From assembly GCA_002633025.1 (NCBI GenBank), contig NMRB01000326.1, forward strand, positions 51,901 to 115,900: a stretch of 64,000 nt of DNA, in the 5' to 3' direction. Position 1 is the first letter of the stretch. Each line of letters opens with the position of its first letter. The notes beneath the pieces are model-generated. The model saw nothing but the letters and a program-made list of their open reading frames with translations. It had not been told where the DNA came from and did no database searches. This document shows, piece after piece, positions 46,985-58,624 of this stretch. The DNA comes from Notospermus geniculatus. Lineage: Eukaryota > Nemertea > Pilidiophora > Heteronemertea > Lineidae. Both the position numbers and the translations under genes were made by a program.

Positions 46985-47956
46985 AACTTTTTAAAGAAAT
47001 CAACTGCCTACGATTGATCTTATACAATCAGGGTTATTGGATTCTTTGACACTGACTGCTGCTCGGTCTCACACTTTTCCCAAATCATGCTAAAACTGCC
47101 CAAAAATTACAGTTGATGATTTGAATTCAAAGATGTCATCAAAACTGCCTGATATAAAAAGTCAGACCGTTATCTCAAGATTAAATGGCCGACAGGGAAA
47201 TCAACCGACTGGCATGAAACGGTTTTTATATCATTTCGTGACTGCTTCGCTTCAATCTCTCAGAAAAATCTGAAGCCTACAAAGTGACGACGACTATTCC
47301 ATTTAGATAATGTATAGTAGTCTCATAACAGCTGCTACTGACTTAGAACTGACAAAATATGTCTGAGTGACTTTCACAGACAGTTAGAAGGACCTTTGTA
47401 CCTGTTTTTTCCATATTTAGGAAAACGAACTTACAAAAACATTTGATGTTGAAGGAATCGTTTGGTCAATCACAACGGATATAAGTTCAAGAGAACTCAA
47501 AGTTTCTTCCCTCAAAGCTAAGCTTGGAAAGTGTTCATGATTTTGAACAACAAATGTTGACGAACTATTTCAAATATGAACAAATCACAAAGAAAATGAA
47601 GACAAAAGTCACTTTTCTTACCTTTTATCATGAATTGATATAGTCCTCAATTCGTATTGACATCACAGAGTAAATGAACAAGGAAAGAATTCCCCAGAAC
47701 TTGCCGTGCCGTCAGACTCTGAAGCCAGATCATGGCCACCACGTGGCATTGTGAGGAACTAGCTGATGATGCAGCCTGGTCTGTACCGATCACCTTGAGA
47801 ACTAACAAAGGCACTTCCTCTGATCTTCTGCCGGGTGTGACTGAGCTAGCAGATTTCTTTAGAGGGTGTAACTAATCTAATATATTCCTTTATCCAAATG
47901 GTTAGGAATGTATTGAAGTATTTGTCTGCAGCATCTAATGAAGCAGAGGTACGTCA
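46985..47956. other. No recognisable feature
   Basis: About 970 bp with no supported gene, RNA or repeat. Confidence 0.4.
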
Positions 47957-48020
47957 CAGGTGCTAGAGTGGTGCAGTGAGAATCGGACTATGTCAAATCC
48001 CGAAGGTCATGAGTTCAATA
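47957..48020 (+). repeat. tRNA-like SINE head, cut by a MITE
   Basis: 'GCTAGAGTGGTGCAGTGAGA', 'ATCGGACTATGTCAAATCCC', 'GAAGGTCATGAGTTCAATA' resembles a SINE head up to the B box. Family A copy 3 starts immediately after, so the MITE appears to have inserted into or next to the SINE. Confidence 0.45.
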
Positions 48021-48216
48021 GGACACTTTACTGCCGTTAGAGGCCGCCTGTTAGCGGGCCTAGAACGCCACAAAATTTGACGTCACGGACGTAAGTCATG
48101 GCCTCCGCGTCATTATGGATGACGTCGTGGCGTGTACTTCTTCTCTGTGACGTCAAATTCCATGACGTTCTAGGACCGCTAACAAGTGGTGGCCTCTAAC
48201 GGCAGGAAAGTCTCTC
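48021..48216. mobile_element. MITE family A, copy 3
   Basis: 196-bp copy: GGACACTTTACTGCCGTTAG ... CTAACGGCAGGAAAGTCTCTC. It has TGACGTCA once per arm and GACGTCGTGGCGTG in the centre. Confidence 0.85.
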
Positions 48217-49002
48217 ATTCTTGGCTGGACCCTCGTTTTTATGCTTTGTTTTAGACATTGAACCAAGAGCCTTGAGCTCTACTTGGCTCACCGTTGGCTC
48301 TCTAGACAATATTGGGCGATTTTGTATGTAGGAGGAAACCGGAGCACCGAAGGAAACATCCGACATCAAAGAGAGTCGCTTTCTCTTTTGAACAGTCCTC
48401 CAAGTCCATCCGTTCAAGAACTGCTTTGGATGAAACTTTTTTGGGAGCCCTTTCAACATTTTCTTGGAAATGGACCCTTGTTGTAGAAATTACAATTTCT
48501 TCATGGTTTTATTATGTAGAGATGAAACCCTTATGGTTAGGTCAGGGTGATGTTGATAAATCCCGACCTTTATACTAGTATATCATTTCAACCCGTGACA
48601 ATTTAGGAATCCGTACAGGTAGGCTAGTCCATCATCTCACCTGATGTATGACTGGATGATTAGGCTGACACGACATTGACATGGTCGTTGAGAGAAAATA
48701 TGACGGTGATGATGGCCAGGCCAGTGATTGCAGAGATATAGCGACTAGATTAAGAGTATTTCTAGGTAATGGAACCTATCGTAATTAGCCTCTGGGCAGC
48801 CAATTAGGATTAGGTCCTGCGAGGCCCTCGGAGATGGCGATGGTGAGGAATTTTCTATAGGTCTGGCAGAGTCTTAAACAAGAAAGGATGGAGAGAGAAG
48901 GAGATTAATCTCTTCAATCACCACATCCCCACAAAAGGACAGACATTCCTTCATACTTATGCCTCATTGCTGAGGGTTCAGGTGTGACATTCGCCGAAGT
49001 GT
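48217..49002. other. Intergenic; mutually overlapping short frames
   Basis: Between 48240 and 48480 two plus frames and one minus frame are open for 67-88 codons. None has a domain I recognise. Confidence 0.35.
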
Positions 49003-49235
49003 TCTTGAAAACTAGGTCAAGGTAAAACCCGGAGTGAGGTGGATCCATCTGATACACAAGGTTGACGTTTGGCATTCAACAAGTCAGTGACCTTGAAAAC
49101 TAGGCCAAGGTCAAACCCATTCACTTCAGTGACCTTGAAAATATTTGAAAACTAGGTCAAAGCAAATGCATTGTAATTGTACATGGTAGAAGTTGATATT
49201 GACCTTTGTGACCTTCAAAATTAGGTCAAGGCCAA
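49003..49235. repeat. Degenerate repeat with AGGTCA half-sites
   Basis: TTGAAAACTAGGTCAAGGTA, GTGACCTTGAAAACTAGGCC + AAGGTCAAAC, GTGACCTTGAAAATATTTG, AACTAGGTCAAAG and TGACCTTCAAAATTAGGTCA + AGGCC occur within 230 bp. It resembles the internal TGACCTTG...AGGTCA part of the repeat at 237-1137. Confidence 0.6.
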
Positions 49236-49664
49236 CATTTCTCCATTTGACTGATCAAACAGACAAAGATCATCCACGAGATGTGACGAAATTGCCAAAA
49301 TTCGACAACAAGGGCTAGAACAGGCAAAGTCCATCGGTAAACCTTGGACTGCGAGAGAAAAGTCAACATGCAGAAGAATGTCTCATTATGACAGGAGAGA
49401 CATCAACGCATCAATCATAACAACCCTCCTGCCTGTCACAGTGAAACTGACAAGACCATTATATCCACCAGCATGGCCTTTACGACCTGCCCGGGTAGAC
49501 GACTGCATGAGGATAATGGCATGGAGTCCACTTGTCTCCTTTGATCTCTCAGATGATGAGGAAAGGTTTTGGTCTTTGTGACTCTTTTAATATAAACCCT
49601 CCCAGGAACACTTGAGGCGAGTCGCATTGTTTTTCTTTCATTCTCAGCCGATCAGTCGGATAAT
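49236..49664. other. No recognisable feature
   Basis: About 430 bp with only short overlapping frames. Confidence 0.4.
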
Positions 49665-50010
49665 GGGAGACGTTACCCCTTACGAAAATGTACCACGTGT
49701 AAATGACATTACCACGTGGTAATGGGCGAAATTTACACCAAAAATGTGTAAAAGTACACATTTTTGGTGTAAAATTCGCCCATTACCACGTGGTAATGTC
49801 ATTTACACGTGGTACATTTTCGTAAGGGACTGCCGTTAAAGGCCGCCTCTTAGCGGTCCTAGAACGTCAGGAAATTTGACCTCAAGACGTAACGCCATGG
49901 CCTCCACGTCATTACGGACGACGTCATGGCGTGCATTTCTCTGTGACGTCAAATTCAATGACGTCCTAGGACGCTAACTGGTGGTGGCCTCTAACGGCAG
50001 GAAAGTCTCC
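49665..50010. mobile_element. MITE family A, copy 4, interrupted by a palindrome
   Basis: The left end GGGAGACGTTAC and the remainder ACTGCCGTTAAAGGCCGCCT ... GGCAGGAAAGTCTCC are split by the 152-bp palindrome at 49677-49828. Without it the element is about 192 bp, in line with the other copies. Confidence 0.8.
49677..49828. mobile_element. Nested 152-bp near-perfect palindrome
   Basis: 74-nt arms with a single mismatch and a 4-nt AAAG loop. The ends are CCCTTACGAAAATGTACCAC / GTGGTACATTTTCGTAAGGG. Each arm contains CCACGTG words (CATTACCACGTGGTAATG). AC on both sides may be a 2-bp target duplication. It inserted into a family A copy and is little eroded. Confidence 0.9.
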
Positions 50011-52139
50011 TACTGAGCAACGCACTGATCGTAAATATTGATTTTGGTCGCTACTTGATGATGTTCAAGAAGGAATTGTCAATATCACGGCTTTCAACAG
50101 GTCTGGCGGGTTTCATACCAGTGATTTCAAACTGAAACCAATTCAAACTTTACCGGCATATGGCTGAAATGGTTCTATCAAAACGTTGCCACATTCTGTG
50201 ACATGTCTGAACCACTTTTGCAATAAAAGCGATGGAGGAAGTTTTATAAGCAGCGGATGTTTACGATATTCGCCCCTCGGGGCCTAACGAACCACACCAT
50301 GTAGCAACATGATACACAACATTCACAGATGACGCAAAGTGGCACATGGTTTAGAGAATTCCCAATATTTCCTGTAATCTTAGTCAGGCTTCTTGACATT
50401 ACTATATTTTCCCGTCAGCCAAGATATTGATGACCACTGGTTCGAGTGAAGATATTTTAGGAGCAGGAAATCGTCATCGTAGGACGAGCACTGTAAGTCA
50501 GTTGACCAAAAGGTGTCACCACGCCCAATTCAATGGCTGGCGGACCCATTCATGGTTGACTGAGCACCAATCAGGAGAATTTTCTACTGTATTGGTCCGC
50601 TAGAACTTTGCTGCCGTCTTTTGGCAACAAATGCGGCTGACTGCTCCTATTTTACCTGAAAAGTGAGCTGGTTTGAGCAATATTCATCAACTCGCCTAAG
50701 TTCCAATGAAAGAACGATCAGAAAGTAAAACGCCGTGTGTAATATCAATAGAGACGGACTTTTTTTCAAAATATTCTCTTCTTCCTTAAAAAGTAAGGAC
50801 AATCAGCAGTTTGATCACTCTCCGAGCGACTTCAATCAAGTCTTGGCTATGATCTCGGCTAGACAAACAAAAAGGAGGACTCCAGGCCGGTGTCTGGTTT
50901 ACCGTTCCTTATCCCCGAGGTATACGGCGTTTTTTGACGTCCGAGATATTACTGTGATAACTCCATCTCCACCAGCACATGTCGTAAGGCGATTATTTCT
51001 TTAGCGAAGGCTAAGATCTGGATTATTATTATTCTATCCAGCAAAAAACATCGATTGTGACGAGTTGTTGTTGTTCTCCATAATGGAAAGTGGCGACTAA
51101 CTGGCAAAAAAGGGAGAGAATAAGTCCAACAGCGATGAAATACAGCAGGTGCAAGGATCTGCAGCAGTTATTATTGTTTTGTGTGGGTGAACGGAGGTGT
51201 TTGCATTCAACTGAAGAAAGTAAAAAAAAAGGTTTTCGATACAAAACTGTCGATATAGGAATTGATGCAATTGTGAAAGGATGGCTTACGTCAATCTTAT
51301 CGTGGGTGAAAGAACAACTGGCCAAGTCTTATTGTGTCCATAAACCTTTCTGAATAAAGTACGGATGCATCAGCTGTCATACTGAATACATCCTTTACGG
51401 CTAATTACAACGACGATGCAATTTTTCACCAGAGAATACCAATCTGACAAAAGCGAAGCGTTACCAATAATGCCTGAAGCCACACCGCATGACCACGTCA
51501 TCAACTTGTTAATATCTGGCAAGGTGCTGACGGAGATAATCTTCATATTGTCCTCCTTAATCAAAAGCGACACCGCCAGCAACGGCAGGAAAATGCAAAG
51601 AAGTAAAGATACCATCAATCGCTAGCTTTGTTGATACTGCTCCAGGTGCCAATAGCTTCCTGTCTTTATTCTTTTGGTTTTCATTACAGAGCTATCGTAC
51701 GAATGCGGTCATCTGCCGATTGATCTGATATGAAGTTTCCTAGACGTGCAGAAACAACTACATTATACCATTTTGGATGACATTAGGCCTATGGTTTCAT
51801 ATAACGCCATATAACACCGTTCTTTTATGTAATCCTCCTGAACATTTTAGGTACATGTAGCGTGCGGAACAAAACTTATCTATTTTGGTGGAACACTTAT
51901 CGGAAAACGATGCCAAAACAAATGGGGAGAGGTGTTCAAGGGAATGAGAGGCTGAAATGGGCTCCATCATCCATCACGATCACTATGTGAGCGTTTTTTA
52001 TACAGTGATTTCCACTGTATAATACAGACTACCTAAGCGCTTGTCCAAGCTCTATGCCGAGCAAGCCAGATCAAGCTCCATTTCCTGGGAAGTACCAGAG
52101 TCTGGCTGCCACAAGACATTCAATAACCATCTCTACCAG
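50011..52139. other. Intergenic; a dispersed repeat and weak open frames
   Basis: 50600-50665 shares GGTCCGCYAGAACTTTGCTG and 'CTTTTGGCRAYAAAYGCGGC' with 27338-27410. A minus frame from about 51615 to 51370 starts MVSLLLCIFLPLLAVSLL, which is signal-peptide-like, but is only 81 codons with no family match. A plus frame at 50735-51004 is likewise unrecognised. Confidence 0.35.
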
Positions 52140-52305
52140 CTTGGTACCCCTTCAACACCTGGGGGGGGGGGGGGNGGGGGAGGGGGAGCCAACGAAGGCA
52201 AAGAGAGATTTTGCCAGAGGCTAACCCCGACAGTGGACGAGATCGATCCTGGGACCTTGTGACAGCTAACCAGAGATCAAGCCACTACACCACGGCCATC
52301 AAAAC
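52140..52305 (-). mobile_element. tRNA-derived SINE (third type)
   Basis: Minus-strand head GGCCGTGGTGTAGTGGCTTG, 'ATCTCTGGTTAGCTGTCAC', with a B-box-like GGATCGATCTC. The body runs into a G-tract (52162-52185) that carries the N at 52175. Confidence 0.55.
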
Positions 52306-52549
52306 TGCTCATATCTCTCTGACAGTAACTTCTTAATTCTATTATCTCACTTTGCCGCTCTGAGTGTCCTTCCATAAGTCTTGATAAGCAGTATTATTGT
52401 TAAGAACCTGTTTTCATTGTACTTCACGGATGAGAACATAACTGAATTACAATGGTAGATGGTGTGAGGATGTTATGATCTTAAAATACTGATATATCTG
52501 AGCCAAAGACCCCTAGGGAGTTGGAAGCGGAGTTTGTGGGCGACATAAG
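52306..52549. other. No recognisable feature
   Basis: Short unique stretch between a SINE and a MITE. Confidence 0.4.
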
Positions 52550-52695
52550 AGGGAGGTTCAGAAATCAAACGGTAAACGTAAACTTTACGACAACGTTATT
52601 TTTCATACTACACATTAACCAGATTTTATATTGCGTTTTCGGTACAAAAATAACGTTGTCGTTAACGTTACGTTTATCTTTTGATTTCTACTGAA
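52550..52695. mobile_element. Relative of the GGGAGTTTAAGAAATC element
   Basis: GAAATCAAACGGTAAACGTA and 'AACTTTACGACAACGTTATT' pair with 'AATAACGTTGTCGTTAACGT' and 'TTTATCTTTTGATTTC'. The interior matches 32086-32241 but in opposite orientation (the GGTACAAAAATAACG / TTTTTGTACCG side is swapped). The outer ends (GGGAGGTTCA / TACTGAAGGGG) are eroded. Confidence 0.7.
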
Positions 52696-53691
52696 GGGGT
52701 CCTATTAGATTTGAGGGTCTGGCGCATGTGGACTTCCAACCTGCATCTCCCATTAATAACCCTTACACTGGCAAGGTGCAGTCGGTCAAATTGGAAAGAA
52801 TAGAGAAAGGCTGAAAAAACACATACACCAGAAAACCTTATCAAATGGACATTCAATCATCGGGAAAGAGTCCCTCCAAAGCTATACCTCTGGACTTTTC
52901 AGAAGCACACGGTCCATTACTTTGGTAATATGATGAAACTGCTGTCAGTGTGATACTGTAGGGATCTAAGTCCCGCCCCCTTCAACGAGGAATTAGGATA
53001 TAGAGACTATGACCATTGGAACATAGCCAAACAACAGCAGACTAATTGTGTCCAGGACTTGCATCCCTAGGACTTTCTCCTCTGTTACACCTGCAGTTAA
53101 AATGCAAGTGAACACTTTTGAAGAAATCCCAACAAAAATCCAAGTTACCACCATCATTTCAGAGAGAAGCTAGTTGTAATTGTTCTGTAGTATCTATCAA
53201 GTAGTATTTTGCAAGAAAGTGCCCTGGTTGGGGTCGGAAATTTGCAAAAAATTCTGGAGGACGACCTCTCCTTTTATATCATATTTTGTGTGTCGCCTTT
53301 GTGCTATATTTCTGGATATTATTATCTATCAAGAGTTATTTTTCTAGCCAGGTAAGATTACACTGGACTCGACCCACTCATCATCATTCTTCCTCTCTCT
53401 TGAGATGTTTTGCAGTAACGGAGATGAGTTTTATAAAACCTTTCTGTCTGGAAGCTTAGCAAAAGCAATCATAAGATAACCGCAAAAATTCGCGGAGGAG
53501 AAAGCGACATGATGTAAGTGCGCTGACAATGGTGAATACTGACTCATGTTTGATAGGTCACTGTCATTCTGTGTGCACCTACGGTAGGTTCACACTGGTT
53601 GCGGTGTGAACAAATCTCATAACTCTATAATGAAAACGGCGCGGTTCTTGGATTGCAATCAACCCGAAACGACGCAAGCATAATGACTATC
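52696..53691. other. Intergenic; truncated copy of the 35021 MITE near 53225-53270
   Basis: GGTTGGGGTCGGAAATTTGC followed by AAAAAATTCTGGA matches one arm of 35021-35159. 'GGTTCACACTGGTTGCGGTG' with 'TGTGAAC' near 53588 is a small hairpin. No gene seen. Confidence 0.45.
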
Positions 53692-53845
53692 GCGCGATGG
53701 AATAGCGAGTCTATCGCGCGATGCACTACCGGGTCTATCGCGTGATGGAATAGCGAGTCTATCGCGCGATGGAATAGCGGGTCAACCGCGCGATGGAATA
53801 GCGGGTCAACCGCGCGATGGAATAGCGGGTCAACCGCGCAGTGGA
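53692..53845. repeat. Minisatellite, 24-bp unit with TCGCGCGA core
   Basis: Six to seven units of 'GCGGGTCAACCGCGCGATGG' + AATA (variant GCGAGTCTATCGCGCGATGG). The unit is a multiple of three, so a minus-strand frame (53625-53981) reads an 8-residue repeat, AVDPLFHR. No evidence that it is translated. CpG density is high here. Confidence 0.85.
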
Positions 53846-54925
53846 TAGCCGATTGCCTGATGTAGGTGTGACCGCATTTCCCGCTAGAGAAATCCAGCCG
53901 TGGAGCAAAAATCGTAAGATGGGCAACACCAGCGGAAACACACCACACATTCCAAAACATCAAAATGCTCACAACATGCAATCAACAACAGAACATGCTC
54001 ATCTCACACAACGATGAAATAAACATGCATGACAAAGTAATATTATAGTTACAGGAATGACAACAATAAGCCAAGGAAACACACCAAAACCTAATCCATA
54101 CATAACATGACCTGTCATTGTAATCCCGAGCAACGTTGCTGTAGGCATGAACGCGCAGTTGCGAATTACTTCAATGATGTGTCAGCTGAATTGGATTAGT
54201 ATATCTAAAAGGCCTATTCGGAAAACACTCGCTGTTTGCTGACATCCCTTCACCCAAAGCAACGCTGGCCTACCGTCATGAAACTTCATGAGCAACAATC
54301 GGTCCTTTTCTTCAAAAATATGTCTTACCTGCAATGAAAGAGGAAAGAAACCGAACTAAAATCAACTGGTAATATTAGATAAGACATTTTGAGAAGTGAC
54401 TGTATCAGTCAACATCTTGCGCGGCATCCAACGCAACAACAAGATGGCTATGCAAATGACCAAGTCATTCAGCAGACTGTCAACATGATCATATCAGCTA
54501 TATACCAAGATTGAATCTCGATGTCAATCATCCCAAATACATCCCTCAAATTAAATTCCCATTCTTGAGTAGCGTGGCATTTGTCAGTTGCTCGGCTCAA
54601 CTCTCTGATGGTGGGCATCGGTACTGAGACTTGATTTCAATACCCTTTACCAGTCATACCACTGTAGGAAGTGCGAATGCTGCACATGGATTGAGAGTAA
54701 AGTTAACATGAAACAGATATCTTGAATCTTATCCTTCAAGCAATATTATGGAAGCTATAATTGACCATTCCTAATCAGCCATAGGTCAGGATGAAATGAT
54801 ATCTAATGAGAGTCTGCGTACCTTATCGTGATTGCAAAATGACAAGATCAGTAATGTAGTGGGATTTGACTAAGGCTCCGGTTGCAGGGCATTGAATGCC
54901 GCTGGCTGACAGGATGGGACGGCTC
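53846..54925. other. Intergenic or intronic; one acceptor-linked frame
   Basis: On minus, a pyrimidine-rich acceptor (TTTCATTGCAG) near 54333 opens a 48-codon frame to a stop near 54188. It has no motif and I do not call it. Confidence 0.35.
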
Positions 54926-55258
54926 AAGGGATCCATCGGTACCGAGACCGGTGGCACTGGACAGCCTCAAGAGGGTCCATTGGTACCGAGACCGGTGGCA
55001 CTGGGCAGCCTCAGGAGGATCCATTGGTACTGAGACCGGTGGCACTGGACAGCCTCAGGAGGATCCATTGGTACCGAGACCGGTGGCACTGGACAGCCTC
55101 AAGGGGTCAATTGGTACTGAGACCGGTGGCATTATACAGCCTCAAGAGGGTCCATTGGTACCGAGACCGGTGGCATCGGACAGCCTCAAGACGACCATTG
55201 GTACCAAGACCGGTGGCATCGGACATACTCATGTCATTCCATTGGTAACGCAACAGGT
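54926..55258. repeat. Minisatellite, about 44-bp unit
   Basis: Seven to eight units of 'GGATCCATTGGTACYGAGAC' + 'CGGTGGCACTGGACAGCCTC' + AAGR. The unit has no stop codon in most frames, which creates long open frames on both strands (for example 54882-55295). These are repeat artefacts. Confidence 0.9.
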
Positions 55259-56148
55259 GGCGTTAATGACAGCCGCACAGGACCTGACTACCTGAACACT
55301 TCAGGCATTTTTGAGCACTGTCAACAACATCACCAAGCAATTAACTTCATAATAACGGTGTACGAGTGTATCTCCCACCCTAATAACGGTTGTTATACGG
55401 CGAAGTAATTGACCAAATATAGTTCTGCTGAGTGCAACCACTTCATCAAAGAAAGGTTTGACTTCCTTCGCCATCAGCTTTGCTAGCGTCTTCCGCCGGG
55501 TTGTGATACGTTAGACCTTTTGATGTGCGGCAAAAACAGCAAAAAACGTTAGACGATACTTTTATAGGAAGAGCAATACTGACAACGTTCATAAATTAGT
55601 CATATTATGAACAGTGTAAAGTACATTTTAAAAGGAGTTGACAGGAGTGAGTGTGCCTGGCATTTGGAAGAAACGAAATTTGCCGCCGGCGAGACAGATC
55701 CGTGATCCAACTATAGTAAAAGGACATATCGCCAATAATGGAAATCACAAGCGGGCAATATCAGGGGTACACAATCATCGGATATCACGAGACGGGAGCA
55801 AGTGCTGCCATCGAGCTTCGATAATTATCAAATATTGAAAATACGTCCGTGACACAGCTCATCAGTATCGCCAATTCCTCTGGTACACATCAAGTCCTGG
55901 CTCAAAGCATCGCCTGCAGATATCTAAACACCAAATCAAACACATAAACCCAATAACAGAAGTATAAATTGATTATATTGGCAATCATTATTTGTAGCTG
56001 ATCCAGGTGCCAAGGTTCCATAGTTTGATTGAGAGATCAACATTCGATTGACGATGGACATTGGCCACTGACCCCCCAGGATGAAGTTGTACCCTTGAAG
56101 GACATGTTATCATTTCACAGAATTCCCTGCAGAGAGAATGGTACAGAG
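55259..56148. other. No recognisable feature
   Basis: About 890 bp; I searched the minus strand here for remaining WD40 exons of the FAN gene and found none. Confidence 0.4.
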
Positions 56149-56316
56149 AACGCGGTGGTGCAGTGCTTGATCGTTAGACTCGAGAACAAGAGGTCATGGT
56201 TGGATTCCCAACCGAGACGACACTTTATGTTAGCTGGTCCGAAAGGATCAAGTCAGCGCTAAATGAGCTGCTCCTTGAATTCCCCTCGAAGGATTCTGGA
56301 GAGACTGGGGTAACGA
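56149..56316 (+). mobile_element. tRNA-derived SINE, copy 3
   Basis: Head 'GAACGCGGTGGTGCAGTGCT' ... GGTTGGATTCCCAACC, body 'GGTCCGAAAGGATCAAGTC', tail 'CTGCTCCTTGAATTCCC' and GGAGAGACTGGGGTAAC. Same family as 14902 and 15091, here on the opposite strand. Confidence 0.8.
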
Positions 56317-56555
56317 TGCGATCCTCTACTCCCCCATCCTTTGTTCAAATGAAATCCCCCGATTCCTCCTTCCCCGTGTCTAATGACAACAATCATAACA
56401 GATTGCGACTACTTCACTAAATATCAAATGTCACTGACAACTGACTAGAGCAATAGGGAAATCCAGAGTAATACTCTTCTTCAATCAGCGTTTCATTGTG
56501 TAAGGACCATCCCTAAGTATGTTGGCCAGGCAAGAATAACGGAGGGACTAACTTN

Positions 56556-56705
56556 TCTGTGAACCTACTCCGCCACTCCCTCAACAGGTTTCTGTGAACC
56601 TTCTCAGCCACTCCCTCAACAGGTTCCTGTGAACCTACTCGGCCACTTCCCTCAACAGGTTTCTGTGAACCTACTCAGCCACTCCCACGCCAGTTTTTAG
56701 GAAAG
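56556..56705. repeat. Minisatellite, 35-bp unit, next to an N
   Basis: Four units of 'TCTGTGAACCTACTCAGCCA' + 'CTCCCTCAACAGGTT'. The first begins directly after the N at 56555, so unit number in the real genome is uncertain. Confidence 0.85.
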
Positions 56706-58562
56706 CAGTCTGGCCTACTTGAACGTAATCTCGTCAACCTGTTCCTACGTCATGCCTTGGTTTAGAAGGAATAAACAGGAAGAGTCTGATGAGCAGATTC
56801 AGCTTTTGCCAAAGACACCAAGAGATTTTATTACCATTTATGATGGATGACATTCACACAAGATGAGTGGTTACAGTAATCCCTGAGGCAACGTTTAAAG
56901 TGCAATAATAAGCTGAATGAAGCAACACTTGTTGCCAATGAGCGTGCTTATTATACAATTTGTGACTGATTCAAGATCTAGCACGTTTCGTCACTAACCT
57001 TGAAAAGCAAGCGGTTTCATTAAAAGCACATTTTGATTTTTGGTTGCATTCAAAATTTTCTTCTTTGTTGCAACCTGACAAGAATCTCGCTACCGGTACT
57101 CACGTTTAAAGAAACAGTTCCTACGGCAATTCTGTTTTTCTACATCTTGCATAAGAAAACAGACAGATGAAGTGCACCATTGATGATGATGCTGATGAGT
57201 ACAGCCTCCGGCACCGCCGCCAGTGTCCGATATTTAAAAATTAGCTTACGACAGAAGAACGTCTCATTCTCTGTCTTGTCCTCTCTGGCAGACAGTTGAA
57301 CATATGCTGTCTGTTTGTAAGTATAGCCCAAAGGAACGCTTGGACAAGATGGAAAATATTAAGTTGAAATGTCAAGTGAACTAGAACATGTACTTTAAGT
57401 CCATCTAACGTGGAAGTGGTGGTCTGGTTCTAGGATTATCACTCTAAAAGCTAATCGTCAAAAGAAGCCAGACAAGTGTCATGTATTTCACTCAACAGAT
57501 CCCGGAATCCTACAAGGAATCCTTCAAAAGGAGGTACAGTATATCATGTTGACGGCTGATTTAACCAAAGGAGACTCAGCAGAATGAGAGGTATCATGAT
57601 GGTTTGATCTCAGAGGGCGGGATTTATTTCTGGAGACACCAAAAAAATTTGTATCAGTACTAGCTAATGATGCCATCTTTGGTTAATAATGGTGAGTTCT
57701 TATAATGGTGAGCTCTTCACTCAAATTCTTTAACACAGGGCGACTTTCTCTAAAAGTCTGTGAGCCCTGGTTAACTCCGAGAACCCGCCGTTTCATCTTG
57801 CCAACAACACGAGATTTCCTACGGACAAAAACACCATATTCAACATCAGTTGCGTATCGTTTAAAAAGGTGTTTATTTTGTGTGTGACCGATTCTGAACC
57901 ACTTCTCTCCACATCAAACATGATCAGAAGCCATGTAAGTACAAGGTTCTAACCTTCAGCACATCAGCCCTCATTTCATCTCTGAATTAATCTGATTTCC
58001 CGTGATCTGTTTACTATCGTTAGATGTTAGGACACTAATGAACACAAAGCTAAATTGCGTTAGTGCCCTGCCAGCCATTGGTCGCTGCAAACGACCGCTT
58101 TGTCACAAATTTTACGGTTGGGGTTATGCACGCTGCAGGGCATATTCTCCCGATAACCGCAACGTACAATGACCGGTAATATCAAGCTTGGGCAACTCAG
58201 AGAGGCCGTGTCCAGGAATTTGCTTTTTCTTGATTAGATCGCCTCATTTCTCAACCACATCTTCCGAACAAAACATTGTACCACAAGAACTTTCTTTGGA
58301 AGACATCGCTGAGAAAAAGTTAATAAACTCAAACCCAATCAACTGCACCAAAACAAGATAAAATGGCAAAAAACAAAGATCTTCAAGGTTGTGTTAATCT
58401 GATCCATGTGCGAGTCAGTGATTTAATGTTGTGCATTAAGAAATTGGTTACTCATTAAGCAAATGTATTTCAAATCTAATTTTAGCTGAAACTGACAGAC
58501 AGCATTCGGGTTAAAAAATTGAAATGCTGAATCAGCTTTTTTCAGAGAAAGTGAACTCCTAC
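56706..58562. other. Probable intron or 3' region of the FAN gene; no exon identified
   Basis: The last recognised FAN exon ends in a donor at 58562, so this stretch must begin with an intron. A minus frame at about 57311-57140 follows an acceptor-like CTTACAAACAG but has no WD40 character. I found no GT-AG exon coding a WD repeat. Confidence 0.4.
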
Positions 58563-58624
58563 CTTTACTGTTGAATCCCAAGATGCAGACACCAGATGTT
58601 GACTTGTCCAAGCAAGACTTGAGA
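58563..58624 (-). CDS. NSMAF: FAN exon: third WD repeat, part 1
   Basis: 62-bp exon, acceptor CCTTTCAG, donor AAAG|GTAGGA. Encodes VSSLAWTSQH and LVSASWDSTVK. It ends in phase 0, so the next exon should start with a V-W or similar pair. I could not find it below this point. Confidence 0.88.

Noticed and set aside
51029-51325. 98-codon minus frame with a hydrophobic segment
   Set aside because: Starts at a non-ATG codon, no ATG within, and no matching exon upstream or downstream.
54882-55295. 137-codon plus frame and an antisense frame with GTETGG or PPVSVP repeats
   Set aside because: Produced entirely by the 44-bp minisatellite, which lacks stops.
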